A stretch of DNA of 64,000 nucleotides from Iodobacter fluviatilis (GTDB lineage Bacteria > Pseudomonadota > Gammaproteobacteria > Burkholderiales > Chitinibacteraceae): NCBI RefSeq assembly GCF_004194535.1, contig NZ_CP025781.1, positions 1,736,001-1,800,000 of the forward strand. The letters are read 5' to 3'. The notes below the pieces were generated by a model. It had not been told where the DNA came from, searched no databases, and worked only from the letters and a program-made list of their open reading frames with translations. Each line of letters opens with the position of its first letter. The stretch's first letter is position 1. The position numbers and the translations under genes are program-made. Positions 36,166 through 45,584 of this stretch are shown here, in pieces.

Positions 36166-36447
36166 CTACGTCTGCCAATCGAGCGCAAGCTCTGGATTAC
36201 GCACCATCAAGCCAAGATGCTCATCCATCACCAATTCAATCTTTGCCAGCTTCTCAGCAGTATCGGCGAGACAATGCACAAACAAAGTATCTTGCTCGCG
36301 GCGAATATGGCACTCACCCATCGCAAAAGGGATATAAGCACGTTCGCTATCAAACTCTACGGGGATCTTGAGCGCATAATGCTTACATAGTTTGTACAAG
36401 ACTTTATCGGCCAAGGGGACCGTTAATTGGCTACGGCTATTTAGCAT
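36166..36447 (-). CDS. DUF2218 family protein
   Basis: This 93-residue protein matches the DUF2218 family: an N-terminal RSQLTVPLADKVLYKLCKHYALKIPVEF segment, an FAMGECHIRREQDTLFVHCLA strand region, and a helix KLAKIELVMDEHLGLM. The family has no known biochemical role, but members occur in iron-related and siderophore loci. It lies inside the siderophore operon, 37 bases after entB and 9 before the esterase, so a supporting role in siderophore metabolism is inferred. Confidence 0.8.
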   Translation of the reverse strand: MLNSRSQLTVPLADKVLYKLCKHYALKIPVEFDSERAYIPFAMGECHIRREQDTLFVHCLADTAEKLAKIELVMDEHLGLMVRNPELALDWQT

Positions 36448-36484
36448 TGTATTTCCTAGGGTTTAAACATGTGCGGCGATAGTA

Positions 36485-37348
36485 TTAAGCAGCTTGGCTC
36501 AATAAACGCCACCACGCAGCCAGTGTTGGCTGCTCAGCCAGCATCATAAAATTAAGCGTTACGCCTGCTCTGCGCCACGTTTCTAGCAAGCTCATAATCC
36601 GAATTGAATCCAAGCCCCAATCCAGCAAGCTGTCATCATCACGCAGATCAGAAGCAGGCATTTGCAAGCTGCTGGCAATGATTTGCCTTAATTCATCGAT
36701 CGAAGCGGGCAGCTCAGCCCCCTGCAAGCCGGAGATCAGATCCGCGGTAGAGGTGGTAAAGCCGCAGCGCTGCGCCACGTAATCCAGCGCCATTTGGTGT
36801 TCTTTTTCTGAGAAATCTGCCAGTGCATCGCCCACAAAAAATGCTTGAATATCACTCATAAAGGCATCGCAAGCGCTCATCATGCAGCCAATATGGGCGT
36901 AAACGCCGCAAATAATCAGCTGATCTCGCCCTTGCCCACGCATAATTTCTAACAAATTTGAACGCTGAAACGCGCTATAACGCCATTTTGCCAGCACGGT
37001 GTCTTGTGGCTTGGGCGCTAGCGCCGCCACAATGTCTTTTCGATCTGGGCGCGCCACCAAACCTGGGCCCCACATATCCTGCAATAAGCCACGCTCTTCT
37101 AATGTTTGCTCTGGGGTTTGGGCGGTGTAAACCACGGGGATTCCCAGCTTGGCCGCCAAATCTAAAATCCGCCGAGTATTGGCGATCAACTCAGGGATAG
37201 GCGCGGCGGTGCCATCATAAAAATCTAGGAAATAGTCCTGCATATCGTGAATCAGCAGCACCGCGCGCTTGGCATCGGGCTGCCAGCTCACACGGTTGGC
37301 AGGAAACTGTTCTGGCATTGCATAGGAGCTGATTTTTGGAATAGCCAT
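36485..37348 (-). CDS. entB: Isochorismatase with aryl carrier domain
   Basis: EntB hydrolyses isochorismate to 2,3-dihydro-2,3-dihydroxybenzoate and pyruvate, and its C-terminal carrier domain holds dihydroxybenzoate for the NRPS. The 287-residue protein has an isochorismatase domain with LLIHDMQDYFLDF near 35, KWRYSAFQRSNL near 120 and CGVYAHIGCM near 145. The carrier domain has the phosphopantetheine serine in DWGLDSIRIM near 250. The ATG at 37348 gives the usual MAIPKISSYAMP start. It is separated from entE by 353 bases holding a 168-bp palindromic element. Confidence 0.95.
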   Translation of the reverse strand: MAIPKISSYAMPEQFPANRVSWQPDAKRAVLLIHDMQDYFLDFYDGTAAPIPELIANTRRILDLAAKLGIPVVYTAQTPEQTLEERGLLQDMWGPGLVARPDRKDIVAALAPKPQDTVLAKWRYSAFQRSNLLEIMRGQGRDQLIICGVYAHIGCMMSACDAFMSDIQAFFVGDALADFSEKEHQMALDYVAQRCGFTTSTADLISGLQGAELPASIDELRQIIASSLQMPASDLRDDDSLLDWGLDSIRIMSLLETWRRAGVTLNFMMLAEQPTLAAWWRLLSQAA

Positions 37349-37460
37349 TCGCTTGTCTTCTTTTTCTAATAGATGTTTTAGTTTGTAAATGCCTTTGGCA
37401 CGGGTGTTTTGCTGCGGGAGCCACCGCAAAGTCTTTAATTTCTGAACGGCCAAGACAAAT

Positions 37461-37693
37461 CTTAGGGTGGGTTAGGCCGAACACGATCGCTTCTAAATAA
37501 GCACTGAGCGCGGCCTAGCAGCCTGTCGGACTTAAGCGATCGTAGCGAGGGAAAGACGGGTTTGAGACAGATTTCGCGGGTTTTTGAGGCGAATAGCTGG
37601 CTATTCAACGAGAAAATGCGTGAAATATGGCCAAATCCGACTTTTCCGTAGTAGATCAGTCTTAAGTCCGACAGGCTGCTAGCCCACCCTAAG
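37461..37693. repeat. Genomic inverted repeat split by the palindromic element
   Basis: CTTAGGGTGGG (37461-37471) and its exact complement (37683-37693) flank the 168-bp element. Removing the element with one CTAG gives arms CTTAGGGTGGGTTAGGCCG and CGGCCTAGCCCACCCTAAG, complementary except for one base. The element therefore landed in one arm of an older dispersed repeat. Confidence 0.7.
37515..37682. repeat. 168-bp palindromic element, copy 4 (subfamily B)
   Basis: Complete copy with intact terminal repeats and CTAG at both ends, lying inside the siderophore operon between entE and entB. As RNA it would form a long imperfect hairpin in the middle of the transcript. Confidence 0.9.
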
Positions 37694-37701
37694 TCATTGC
37701 A

Positions 37702-39321
37702 TCAAACACTTGCTAGCCGCTGCTCTATCATTTGTCGCAAGATCTTCTTGCTGACTTTACCTACGCCGGTTTTTGGGAAGGCTTCGATAAATTCAATGCG
37801 GTCGGGGATTTTGTAGGCGGCAAGGCCTAGTTGGCGCAGATAGGCAGTAAGGTCAACGGCACGTAGAGTGTTGTCACGGCGGATAATAAAAGCGCAGCTT
37901 TTCTCACCTAGATAAGCGTCAGGCATCGCGACAATCGCCACGTCTTGCACGCCTTTGTGCGCTAACAGCTGATGCTCTACTTCTTCTGCAGAGATTTTCT
38001 CGCCGCCACGGTTGATTTGGTCTTTGGCCCGCCCTTCTACCACCAAATAGCCTTCTGCCGTTTGCCTGACTAAATCACCAGTGCGGTAAAAACCATCAAC
38101 GGTAAAGGCACGTGCATTGTGTTCGGCCGCTTTGTAATAGCCGTGAATGGTGGAAGGGCCACGCGTGATTAAATGCCCTATTTCACCCACGGGCAGCAGC
38201 TGGTCTTCATCGTCCACCACCCGCACCTCGTCATCTAGCGAAATCGGCCTGCCCTGGGTGTGTAAAATAAGCGATTCAGCATCATTTAGCCGTGTGTAAT
38301 TCACCAGCCCTTCGGCCATACCAAATACCTGCTGCAAAGTGCAGCCCAGCTCACGCACCAGCCGTGCAGCCATCCCACTATTAAAGCGGGCACCACCCAC
38401 CTGCACCAACTGCAGGCTGGATAAATCAGGCTGCAAACTAGAGGCGGCATCCAGCCATACGGGCACTAGCGGTGGAACCAAGGCGGTGATGGTGACGCGC
38501 TCACGGCTAATCAAATGAAACACTTGATCAGGGCTGGCACTACTGCTCATCACCACCGTGCCACCCACATAAAAAATGCCAAGTGAGCCAGGGGAGCACA
38601 GCGCAAAATTATGCCCAGCTGGCAATACGCAAAGGTAAACGCTCTCCGAGCTAAGCTGGCAGATTTCTGCACTACCCCGCATGCTGTAAATATAATCGTC
38701 GTGAGTACGCGGAATCAGCTTGGGTGTGCCAGTGCTGCCACCAGATAGCTGAAAAAACGCCACATCGCTGGCGAGCGGCGGCGCAGGTAAAGGGGCTTGG
38801 CTATTTAAAGTTTGCAAAGCAGCAAACGGCCCCGCATCACCCAGTACCAACACGTGCTGCAGGCTAGGCGAGACGGCTTTAACCTCGCTGGCAAGCGGGC
38901 GGTAATCAAAACCGCCGTGCTGATCGGCAATAATATAAGCCACCGCTTCGGTATGCTGGCAGAAGTAGCTAATTTCTAACTTACGGTGTGCAGGCAGAGC
39001 AAACACCGGCAAAGCCCCTAGTCTAAACAAGGCAAAGATCACGGAAAAAAACTCGGCGCAGTTAGGCAGTTGCACCACAACGCGATCATCTTTAGTAATA
39101 CCCAATGCAGTGAAAGCCTGAGCCAGCCGATCAACTTCTTGCGCCAGCTGGCGGTAAGTCCAGCGTGTTGCGTCGCTCACAATCGCCAGATGATCGCCAT
39201 CCTGCTCTACCCTAAGCGCCAGCAAATCACTTAAGGTTTGCCCCTGCCAATGCCCCTTGCTGCGGTAATCTGCCGCCAGTGCCGCTGGCCACGGGGTGCA
39301 ATGCGCTAGAAATGAACTCAT
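37702..39321 (-). CDS. entE: 2,3-dihydroxybenzoate-AMP ligase
   Basis: EntE adenylates 2,3-dihydroxybenzoate and loads it on the EntB carrier domain. The 539-residue protein has [22 protein letters not shown] (ATP loop) near 185, [11 protein letters not shown] near 235 (the DHB-pocket asparagine), [14 protein letters not shown] near 335, YRTGDLV near 408 and the C-terminal lysine in GVGKVSKK near 525. The aromatic residue after the pocket Asn is Phe, where DhbE has Tyr. Its start codon overlaps the entC stop codon, so the two are translationally coupled. Confidence 0.95.
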   Translation of the reverse strand: MSSFLAHCTPWPAALAADYRSKGHWQGQTLSDLLALRVEQDGDHLAIVSDATRWTYRQLAQEVDRLAQAFTALGITKDDRVVVQLPNCAEFFSVIFALFRLGALPVFALPAHRKLEISYFCQHTEAVAYIIADQHGGFDYRPLASEVKAVSPSLQHVLVLGDAGPFAALQTLNSQAPLPAPPLASDVAFFQLSGGSTGTPKLIPRTHDDYIYSMRGSAEICQLSSESVYLCVLPAGHNFALCSPGSLGIFYVGGTVVMSSSASPDQVFHLISRERVTITALVPPLVPVWLDAASSLQPDLSSLQLVQVGGARFNSGMAARLVRELGCTLQQVFGMAEGLVNYTRLNDAESLILHTQGRPISLDDEVRVVDDEDQLLPVGEIGHLITRGPSTIHGYYKAAEHNARAFTVDGFYRTGDLVRQTAEGYLVVEGRAKDQINRGGEKISAEEVEHQLLAHKGVQDVAIVAMPDAYLGEKSCAFIIRRDNTLRAVDLTAYLRQLGLAAYKIPDRIEFIEAFPKTGVGKVSKKILRQMIEQRLASV

Positions 39322-40511
39322 TACACCTCCCCCGCATGCACTAAGCCCATGCCATTGAGCATGGTACGAAATTTTGCCGAGGTTTCCGCCAGCTCGCTGG
39401 CTGGCAAAGACGCCGCCACAATCCCCGCACCGGCAAAAAGACGTAGGGTATTACCGGCAATCTCGGCGCAGCGAATGGTGATAATCCACTCGCCATCGCC
39501 TTTGGCATCGCACCAGCCCACCATGCCGGTGTAAAAGCCACGATCAAAGGGCTCGATTTGCGCGATTAGCTCGCGGGCAGCCACGTTGGGATAACCACAC
39601 ACGGCAGGCGTTGGGTGCAGGGCTGCAGCCAGCGTCAGCGATGTTGTTGCTTCATCAATTAGCTCGCCACTGATCTCTGTGGATAAGTGCCACATGGTTT
39701 CGGTATGCAGCAGCACTGGGCGCGCCGGAACATTTAACGTACTGCAGAAAGGCCTTAGCCCAGCGGCAACCGCCTCTACCACCACTTTATGCTCATGCAA
39801 ATCTTTGGCGGACTGCAGCAAGGCTTCGCCACGCTGGCGGTCTTCCACTGGATCGCTGCTACGGGCTGCAGAGCCTGCCAGTGGATTAGAAAACACCAAC
39901 TTGCCCTGCTTACGCAGCAGCAGCTCTGGGCTTGCGCCAATTAAAATACGCGGCTCGGGGCTGGCGGAAAGATTCACCGCAAAGGTGTAACCATGGGCAT
40001 TACGTTGCGCCAAGGTTAGTAATAATTTGGGAATATCAATGGCTTGAGCGGCGGTTAAATCCAGCGCACGCGCCAGCACCACTTTATCTAAATCTTTATT
40101 TTTTAAATGCTCAACAGCCTTCGCAACGCCATCAGCGTAGGTTTGCGGCTCTGGCAGCGATTTAATCGTGCATGGCACGGCTTGTGGATTAAGCTGAGCT
40201 AGGCTTTTAGGCAAAGGTCCAGCGCGTAATACGCTACGCGGAATACTGAGGCAAGCAGGGTTTTGCCCATCAAAGGGAATCGCCCCCACCACCATAGGAT
40301 CTGGATGTCCCGTTGCCTTGGCTTGCTTAATTGCAGCAAGCACAGCGTGATTTAGCGCCTCTAGGCTTTGAGCTGGAGCAACGCTTGAGTAATGCCCTTG
40401 AGCCAGCATTGTATGCCGCGCACTGGCAAAGAAAATAGGCGCATCGGTTTGGTATCCCGAAAGTAAATACTGAGCCTGTGTACGTAATTCACCGCGAAAA
40501 ATATCATTCAT
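39321..40511 (-). CDS. entC: Isochorismate synthase
   Basis: EntC converts chorismate to isochorismate, the first step of dihydroxybenzoate synthesis. The 396-residue protein is of the chorismate-binding family, with [14 protein letters not shown] near 155, [28 protein letters not shown] near 215, [12 protein letters not shown] near 308 and [21 protein letters not shown] near 334. It is the first gene of the siderophore operon. A good Fur box lies 74 bases upstream of its start, so iron repression is expected. Confidence 0.95.
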   Translation of the reverse strand: MNDIFRGELRTQAQYLLSGYQTDAPIFFASARHTMLAQGHYSSVAPAQSLEALNHAVLAAIKQAKATGHPDPMVVGAIPFDGQNPACLSIPRSVLRAGPLPKSLAQLNPQAVPCTIKSLPEPQTYADGVAKAVEHLKNKDLDKVVLARALDLTAAQAIDIPKLLLTLAQRNAHGYTFAVNLSASPEPRILIGASPELLLRKQGKLVFSNPLAGSAARSSDPVEDRQRGEALLQSAKDLHEHKVVVEAVAAGLRPFCSTLNVPARPVLLHTETMWHLSTEISGELIDEATTSLTLAAALHPTPAVCGYPNVAARELIAQIEPFDRGFYTGMVGWCDAKGDGEWIITIRCAEIAGNTLRLFAGAGIVAASLPASELAETSAKFRTMLNGMGLVHAGEV

Positions 40512-40584
40512 AACAGAGCATCTCTTTTAAAGAGTAAACAAACAGCCAACCTTCCAATTACACACTGCCAATCACCTCAAGCAA

Positions 40585-40603
40585 GATAATGAGAACTATT
40601 AAC
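40585..40603 (-). promoter_or_regulatory. Fur box upstream of entC
   Basis: GATAATGAGAACTATTAAC matches the Fur consensus GATAATGATAATCATTATC at 15 of 19 positions. It lies 74 bases before entC, so Fur with iron would repress the whole biosynthetic operon. Confidence 0.75.
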
Positions 40604-40697
40604 ATTAAAGATCAACAAAGAACACCTTAGCTGCTAGTTGGACTTTGTGCCAAGAAACTATCTGGATCGTGCTAATCCAAATATTAAGGAGCCACAA

Positions 40698-40754
40698 ATG
40701 AGCGTACAAAGCGCACAGCGAACTACGCAAAATAAGGCCGCGTTTCTTCTGTGA
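40698..40754 (+). CDS. Possible 18-codon peptide with strong ribosome-binding site
   Basis: The short frame MSVQSAQRTTQNKAAFLL is preceded by AAGGAG at ideal spacing (7 bases). It lies in the 415-base gap between entC and the receptor gene, on the opposite strand. It may be a small peptide, or the surviving 5' end of a lost gene. The rest of this gap shows only the Fur box and the receptor terminator. Confidence 0.3.
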   Translation: MSVQSAQRTTQNKAAFLL

Positions 40755-40879
40755 AACACGGTGCCCTCTAAGGTTTAAGATTTAACTGGCTACTTTGTAT
40801 CGCCAATTTGATTGCTTAGCGCCTATGGCGGTTCACCCGCCATACGTAAGTGCATGCGCTTGAAGTGCGAAACCCCAAC

Positions 40880-40917
40880 TTACAAAACAAGCAGCCCTGC
40901 ATATGCAAGGGCTGCTT
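40880..40917 (-). terminator. Hairpin after the TonB receptor gene
   Basis: A perfect 10-bp stem AAGCAGCCCT/AGGGCTGCTT with a 9-base loop lies 10 bases after the stop codon. The following minus-strand sequence GTTTTGTA is only moderately T-rich. Confidence 0.6.
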
Positions 40918-40926
40918 ATCCCTTGC

Positions 40927-42975
40927 TTAGAAGTTTGCTTCTAGCTTCATCCAGTAACGACGGCCTTCATCCACCATCCAGTTACCATCTAAGCCTTCAA
41001 GACGGGCACGGGTATCCACAGGGACAATCTTGTCAGTCAAGTTCATCACGGCCAAGCTTAGCGCGAAGGTTTTGTTGATTTCATAACGGCCACCCACATC
41101 AAATGTGAGTGTACTAGGGCGCTCACGCGGGCCAACTGCGCCATTGCGCAAAGCCGCCCAAGTTTCTTTACCGGTGTAAGTAGCATGGGTATAAGCCGAT
41201 AGCTTTTCTAATGGCTTCCAGTTCAATTGTGCATTAGCTAAGTGCTCAGGCGTTTTACCCAGTGGGGTGCCATCTAAAGAGCCGCCACTAAACGAGCGCT
41301 CGGTTCCCCCTTCACGGCGTGATTGGGTATAGGTGTAATTACCCGACAAGCTAAGCTCGCGGCTCAAAGGCCAGCTAGCCGCTAGCTCAACGCCACGCAT
41401 CACGACTTGGTCAAGATTGTCGTAAATATAAGTATTGAGTTTAGGATTGCTTGGGTCTTTTTGGCCCGTATCAAAACTCACTACTTTATTTTTGAAATCA
41501 TTATTAAAGACTGTCATAGAGAATGACTCGCCCTTAGGGCCGTCATAACGCACGCCTATTTCTTCGGTTACGCTTTCTTCAGGCTTCAAATCTGGATTGC
41601 CGCACAAAGAGCCTTTGAGCGAAGTACCACCACCGGTCGTCATGCAGTAGCCAGGCGTAGTCTGGCGTAATGCAGGCGCTTTAAAGGCACTCGCCACCCC
41701 ACCACGAACCGTCCACACATCATTAATTTGATACACGGCATATAAACGCGGGCTCCAATGCGAGCCATAACGATCCGCATCATCCATGCGAATACCGCCA
41801 GTTAATGACAATTTGCTGGTTAATGCATATTCATCTTCTAAAAACAGAGCCCATGTCCTGGCGCTTGCTTCATCAGGGCTTACACCATGCCCAGCAACCG
41901 GCGATTCATTGGCGAGAGAAGACAAACGGCCATGATTAATCTGCGCGCCCGTTTTAAGTACATGCTGATCAAACGGCAGCGTAATTAGGGCATCGAGTAC
42001 CGTATTGACGATTTTTGGCTCGCTGGCTTTTTTCTTGCCGTCTTTCCATGATTCCAGCTTGCCAACTTCTTGATACAAGGCCAGCTTGCTTATCCCAAAG
42101 CCCCAGCGGCCATTATGGGTAATGCCCCAGCTATCCCGGCTATACGTGGTTTCCTTCACTTCATTCGCATTGGTTTTGCCTGCGGTGCTTTTATTGGTTA
42201 AATCATTACGGCCGACTTCCAGCATCACATCTTGCTGCTCATTAGGCACAATCGTTAGCTTTGCACCCAGATTGCGATTACGTTCGCCATATGCGCCTTC
42301 AGTACCATTGCTTGGATAAAAAATTTCATCTTCAGCACGGTCACTGTAATTACCAAACACTTGCAAGCCAACCACCCCTTCTTTCAAAGGGCCACTTAAC
42401 CAAAAATCACCTTGAGCGGTATTACCGTAAGCCGAATCACCTTGTAAAGTGCCACCCACGCTGACCGAACCCTGCCACTGCTTACCCACTTTGCGCGTAA
42501 TGATATTGATCACGCCACCCATTGCATCTGAGCCATATAAGGAAGACATCGGGCCACGAATCACTTCAACGCGCTCAATCGCTGCCAGCGGAGGAATCAA
42601 CGATGATTGCACACCACCTGTGCTGCGGAGCATCGTTTCACGCGTGCCTTGTCGTTTACCATCCACCAGAATCAGCGTGTATTCACCTGTCATGCCTCGG
42701 ATAGAAATATCCTTATCATTTGGATCTGACCCCGTAATACTCACCCCCTCAACTTGGCGCACGGCGTCTTCAAGATTCATATAAGGCTTGGCTTCAAGCT
42801 GCTCGCGAGTAATCACCGAAATACTGGCTGGCGCTTCTTTAATTTGCTGCTCAAAACCAGAGGCGGTAACAACTACTGAATCCAGCGTGACTTCATCTTG
42901 TGCAAAAACAGGCAAGCTAGTTACGGTAAGCAAGCTTAAAAATAAGGGGAGTGGACGAGGTGTAAAGCGAATCAA
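40927..42975 (-). CDS. TonB-dependent siderophore receptor
   Basis: This outer-membrane receptor of 682 residues has a signal peptide ending at VFA-QDE. A TonB-box-like segment (EVTLDSVVVTA) follows, then a plug domain (SISVITREQLEAKPYMNLEDAVRQVEGV, then IERVEVIRGPMSSLYGSDAMGGVINIITRK) and a beta barrel ending in the usual terminal Phe (KLEANF). It resembles FepA/CirA-type catecholate receptors. The start is most likely the TTG at 42975, since GGAGG lies 5 bases upstream and this gives a clean signal peptide. A Fur-like site precedes it. It should import the siderophore made by the neighbouring operon. Confidence 0.92.
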   Translation of the reverse strand: MIRFTPRPLPLFLSLLTVTSLPVFAQDEVTLDSVVVTASGFEQQIKEAPASISVITREQLEAKPYMNLEDAVRQVEGVSITGSDPNDKDISIRGMTGEYTLILVDGKRQGTRETMLRSTGGVQSSLIPPLAAIERVEVIRGPMSSLYGSDAMGGVINIITRKVGKQWQGSVSVGGTLQGDSAYGNTAQGDFWLSGPLKEGVVGLQVFGNYSDRAEDEIFYPSNGTEGAYGERNRNLGAKLTIVPNEQQDVMLEVGRNDLTNKSTAGKTNANEVKETTYSRDSWGITHNGRWGFGISKLALYQEVGKLESWKDGKKKASEPKIVNTVLDALITLPFDQHVLKTGAQINHGRLSSLANESPVAGHGVSPDEASARTWALFLEDEYALTSKLSLTGGIRMDDADRYGSHWSPRLYAVYQINDVWTVRGGVASAFKAPALRQTTPGYCMTTGGGTSLKGSLCGNPDLKPEESVTEEIGVRYDGPKGESFSMTVFNNDFKNKVVSFDTGQKDPSNPKLNTYIYDNLDQVVMRGVELAASWPLSRELSLSGNYTYTQSRREGGTERSFSGGSLDGTPLGKTPEHLANAQLNWKPLEKLSAYTHATYTGKETWAALRNGAVGPRERPSTLTFDVGGRYEINKTFALSLAVMNLTDKIVPVDTRARLEGLDGNWMVDEGRRYWMKLEANF

Positions 42976-43030
42976 AACAGCCTCCAGTTTCTGGACGAGT
43001 GAGTCTGGGAAAAGTCTACCGGACAAAAAT

Positions 43031-43049
43031 GATAATGAGAATAAGTGCT
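43031..43049 (-). promoter_or_regulatory. Fur-box-like site upstream of the receptor
   Basis: GATAATGAGAATAAGTGCT has the first two hexamers of the Fur site nearly intact, 13 of 19 positions to the palindromic consensus. It lies 56 bases before the proposed TTG start. Confidence 0.6.
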
Positions 43050-43165
43050 ATTCACGAAACGGATGTAAGTATGTCACAAGCAGAATCGGTAAGCAATATG
43101 GATAACATCACTAGAAACTGACTATCTTATGTAGAAAGAATAAAGGGGAGGCACAGAAAATAACG

Positions 43166-43333
43166 CTAGCAGCCTGTCGGACTTAAGCGATCGTAGCGAG
43201 GGAAAGACAGGTTTGAGACAGATTTCGCGGGTTTTTGAGGCGAATAGCTGGCTATTCAACGAGAAAATGCCTGAAATATGGCCAAATCCGGCTTTTCCGT
43301 AGTAGATCAGTCTTAAGTCCGACAGGCTGCTAG
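43166..43333. repeat. 168-bp palindromic element, copy 5 (subfamily B)
   Basis: Complete CTAG-bounded copy in the gap between the receptor promoter and the ABC transporter genes. The remaining sequence of the gap (43334-43494) shows no gene. Confidence 0.9.
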
Positions 43334-43494
43334 GAGCGGATTTGGGAGGAAATAGTGTGGAACAGTGCGATCTGTCGCTCAAGCAAGCAGGTTTAGCTAA
43401 ACAGCATCATCGCTAGATAGACCCGCTTTGGCTCATAGATAAGCCAAGCAGCGACGGAGTTCACCGTTTATGGGTGAACCCCGCGTTTCAAAAA

Positions 43495-44289
43495 TTAACC
43501 TAATAACAAAGCATCGTCATCAATTTTTTCACCGCGTGTTTTTTCAAACATCGCCAGCAAATCACCCACCTCCATAGTATGGCGCTCATCTCCTGCCACA
43601 TCCAGCACCACTTGGCCCTGATGCAGCATCACGGTACGGTGGCCATGATCCAACGCTTGGCGCATGGAATGAGTAACCATCAGCGCGGTTAAGTTGTTTT
43701 CTTTAACGATGCGATCGGTTAGCTGCAAAACAAAAGCTGCTGTTTTAGGGTCCAGCGCGGCGGTGTGTTCATCTAGCAGCAACAAACGCGATGGCTGCAA
43801 AGAGGCCATTAAAAGACTCACCGCCTGCCTTTGCCCGCCGGAGAGCAAATCCATTCGGTCGCCAAGGCGGTTTTCTAAACCCAGCTCTAAGGTAGCAAGT
43901 TTTTCACGAAAGATAGCCCGCTGCTCGTTTTTTACCGCACGGCCAAAGCCACGCTTTTTACCGCGCTGCCAAGCCAATGCCATGTTTTCTTCGATACTCA
44001 GCCCTTCACACGTACCTGCCATTGGATCTTGAAACACCCGCGCCACCATGCCTGCTCGCTGCCAAGCAGAAAGACGTGTCACATCCTGACCATCGATATG
44101 AATGCTGCCGCTATCCATTTGTAAATCACCAGAAATCGCATTCAGAAAAGTTGATTTTCCCGCGCCATTACTGCCAATCACGGTAATAAACTGCCCTGAT
44201 TCAATGGTGAGCGATAATCCCCGCAATACCAGATTCTCAATAGGCGTACCAGGGTTAAAGGTTTTATATAAATCACGAACTTCCATCAT
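43495..44289 (-). CDS. ABC transporter ATP-binding protein (TrpZ-like)
   Basis: This 264-residue ATPase has Walker A GSNGAGKST near residue 38, signature LSGGQRQA near 149, Walker B LLLLDEHTA near 170 and the switch histidine in VTHSMRQ near 206. It belongs to the group paired with ABC_sub_bind binding proteins (TrpXYZ-like importers). Its start overlaps the permease stop by 4 bases, so the two are coupled. The substrate is probably an aromatic amino acid or a related compound, by family analogy only. Confidence 0.88.
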   Translation of the reverse strand: MMEVRDLYKTFNPGTPIENLVLRGLSLTIESGQFITVIGSNGAGKSTFLNAISGDLQMDSGSIHIDGQDVTRLSAWQRAGMVARVFQDPMAGTCEGLSIEENMALAWQRGKKRGFGRAVKNEQRAIFREKLATLELGLENRLGDRMDLLSGGQRQAVSLLMASLQPSRLLLLDEHTAALDPKTAAFVLQLTDRIVKENNLTALMVTHSMRQALDHGHRTVMLHQGQVVLDVAGDERHTMEVGDLLAMFEKTRGEKIDDDALLLG

Positions 44290-45185
44290 GATTTTTTCCC
44301 CTTTTTACGGAATAGTTTGGCTTTTAATTTTGGCAAGACCAAGGCAAAACCCACTAATACGGCCGTAATCAGATTTAAATCTTGGGCCTTTAAACCAATA
44401 AAATCAGCATTTAACGCCAAGGCAATCAATAAACGATAAAGTAAAGCGCCTAACACGGTAGCCAGCGTAATCACCCAAAGCTTGCGTGATGGCAATAGCG
44501 TTTCGCCAATAATCACCGCCGCCAAACCCACCACAATTGTGCCCACCCCCATAGAAACATCAGCGCCGCCTTGAGTTTGCACATAGAGCGCACCCGCAAA
44601 AGCAATCAGCGCATTTGAGAGCGCCATTCCCACCAAGATCATTCTATCGGTAGCAATCCCTTGCGCCCTAGCCATACGCGGATTTGCACCCGTCGCCCGC
44701 ATTGCAAGGCCCGCTTGCGAGGCAAAGAAGAAATCCATTCCCAGCTTAGCCAGCACAATAATCACCGCTAATACCGCTGGCTGCACCAACCAAGCTCGCT
44801 CAAATTGCTCACCAATAAACGGTGAAAACACCGTAGGCGATCCAATCAAAGGTAAATTAGGCGCGCCCATAATGCGCAAATTAATAGAATAAAGCCCAAT
44901 CATCACCAAGATACTGGCTAAGAGCTGCAAGATATTCAACCGCACATTCAGCCAAGCCGTTAACCAGCCCGAAGCCGCACCTGCCAGCACCGCCATTGCA
45001 CAGGCAAACCAAGGATCATGCCCACCAGTAATTAAAGTGGCCGCAACAGCGCCACCTAAAGGGAAACTACCATCGGCAGTTAAATCTGGAAAATTCAGAA
45101 GGCGAAAAGAAATCAGTACCCCAAGCGCCACCAGCGCAAAGATCAAGCCAATTTCAAATGCGCCCATCAGGGCAATGGGAGTCAT
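44286..45185 (-). CDS. ABC transporter permease (TrpY-like)
   Basis: This 299-residue membrane protein has about eight to nine hydrophobic helices and the LivH-like BPD_transp_2 fold: LNFPDLTADGSFPLGGAVAA near 30, GANPRMARAQGI near 165 (the coupling loop) and GVGTIVVGLAAVIIGETLL near 210. It forms the inner-membrane channel for the adjacent ATPase and the binding protein encoded at 45585. The gap to the binding-protein gene is about 400 bases and contains a palindromic element. Confidence 0.87.
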   Translation of the reverse strand: MTPIALMGAFEIGLIFALVALGVLISFRLLNFPDLTADGSFPLGGAVAATLITGGHDPWFACAMAVLAGAASGWLTAWLNVRLNILQLLASILVMIGLYSINLRIMGAPNLPLIGSPTVFSPFIGEQFERAWLVQPAVLAVIIVLAKLGMDFFFASQAGLAMRATGANPRMARAQGIATDRMILVGMALSNALIAFAGALYVQTQGGADVSMGVGTIVVGLAAVIIGETLLPSRKLWVITLATVLGALLYRLLIALALNADFIGLKAQDLNLITAVLVGFALVLPKLKAKLFRKKGKKS

Positions 45186-45320
45186 AAGTAATCCAAAATA
45201 AACACAAAGGAAAAATATATTCAGAAACGGAAAGACAAATAAAAAAACAATTATTTTTATTGATTAGCGAGATGACTCAAACCAACTAGCCGAGCTAAAT
45301 CTTGAATCACAGGGGTAAAT

Positions 45321-45393
45321 GCGAGCACAGAGTTCACAGCGAAAACTTCCGACTTGAAATGATTTTCTCGCTGTAGCTCTGCGCTCTCTGTGG
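45321..45393. repeat. Imperfect inverted repeat (CACAGAG type)
   Basis: CACAG..TTCACAGCGAAAA and TTTTCTCGCTGTAGCTCTGCG..CTGTG form an imperfect hairpin in the permease/binding-protein gap. It looks like a dispersed intergenic repeat. No gene is seen in 45186-45413. Confidence 0.4.
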
Positions 45394-45413
45394 TTGAATA
45401 TTTAATTCAAAGC

Positions 45414-45581
45414 CTAGCAGGCTGTCGGACTTAAGACTGATCTACTACGGAAAAGCCGGATTTGGCCATATTCCACGCATTTTCTCGTTGAATAGCCAGC
45501 TATTCGCCTCAAAAACCCGCGAAATCTGTCTCAAACCGGTCTTTCCCTCGCTACGATCGCTTAAGTCCGACAGGCTGCTAG
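45414..45581. repeat. 168-bp palindromic element, copy 6 (subfamily B)
   Basis: CTAG-bounded copy in reverse orientation to copies 4 and 5, with one decayed base in its left terminal repeat. It ends 3 bases from the stop codon of the binding-protein gene, and so lies inside an ABC transporter operon. Confidence 0.9.
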
Positions 45582-45584
45582 AAC

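Noticed and set aside
43122-43382. Frames of 66-86 codons inside or across the 168-bp elements (also at 11456-11656 and 62497-62697), with similar translations such as DLRLIYYGKAGFGHIS
   Set aside because: The similarity comes from the repeat itself. The frames run across the element ends, have no ribosome-binding sites, and exist only because the palindrome is open in one frame.
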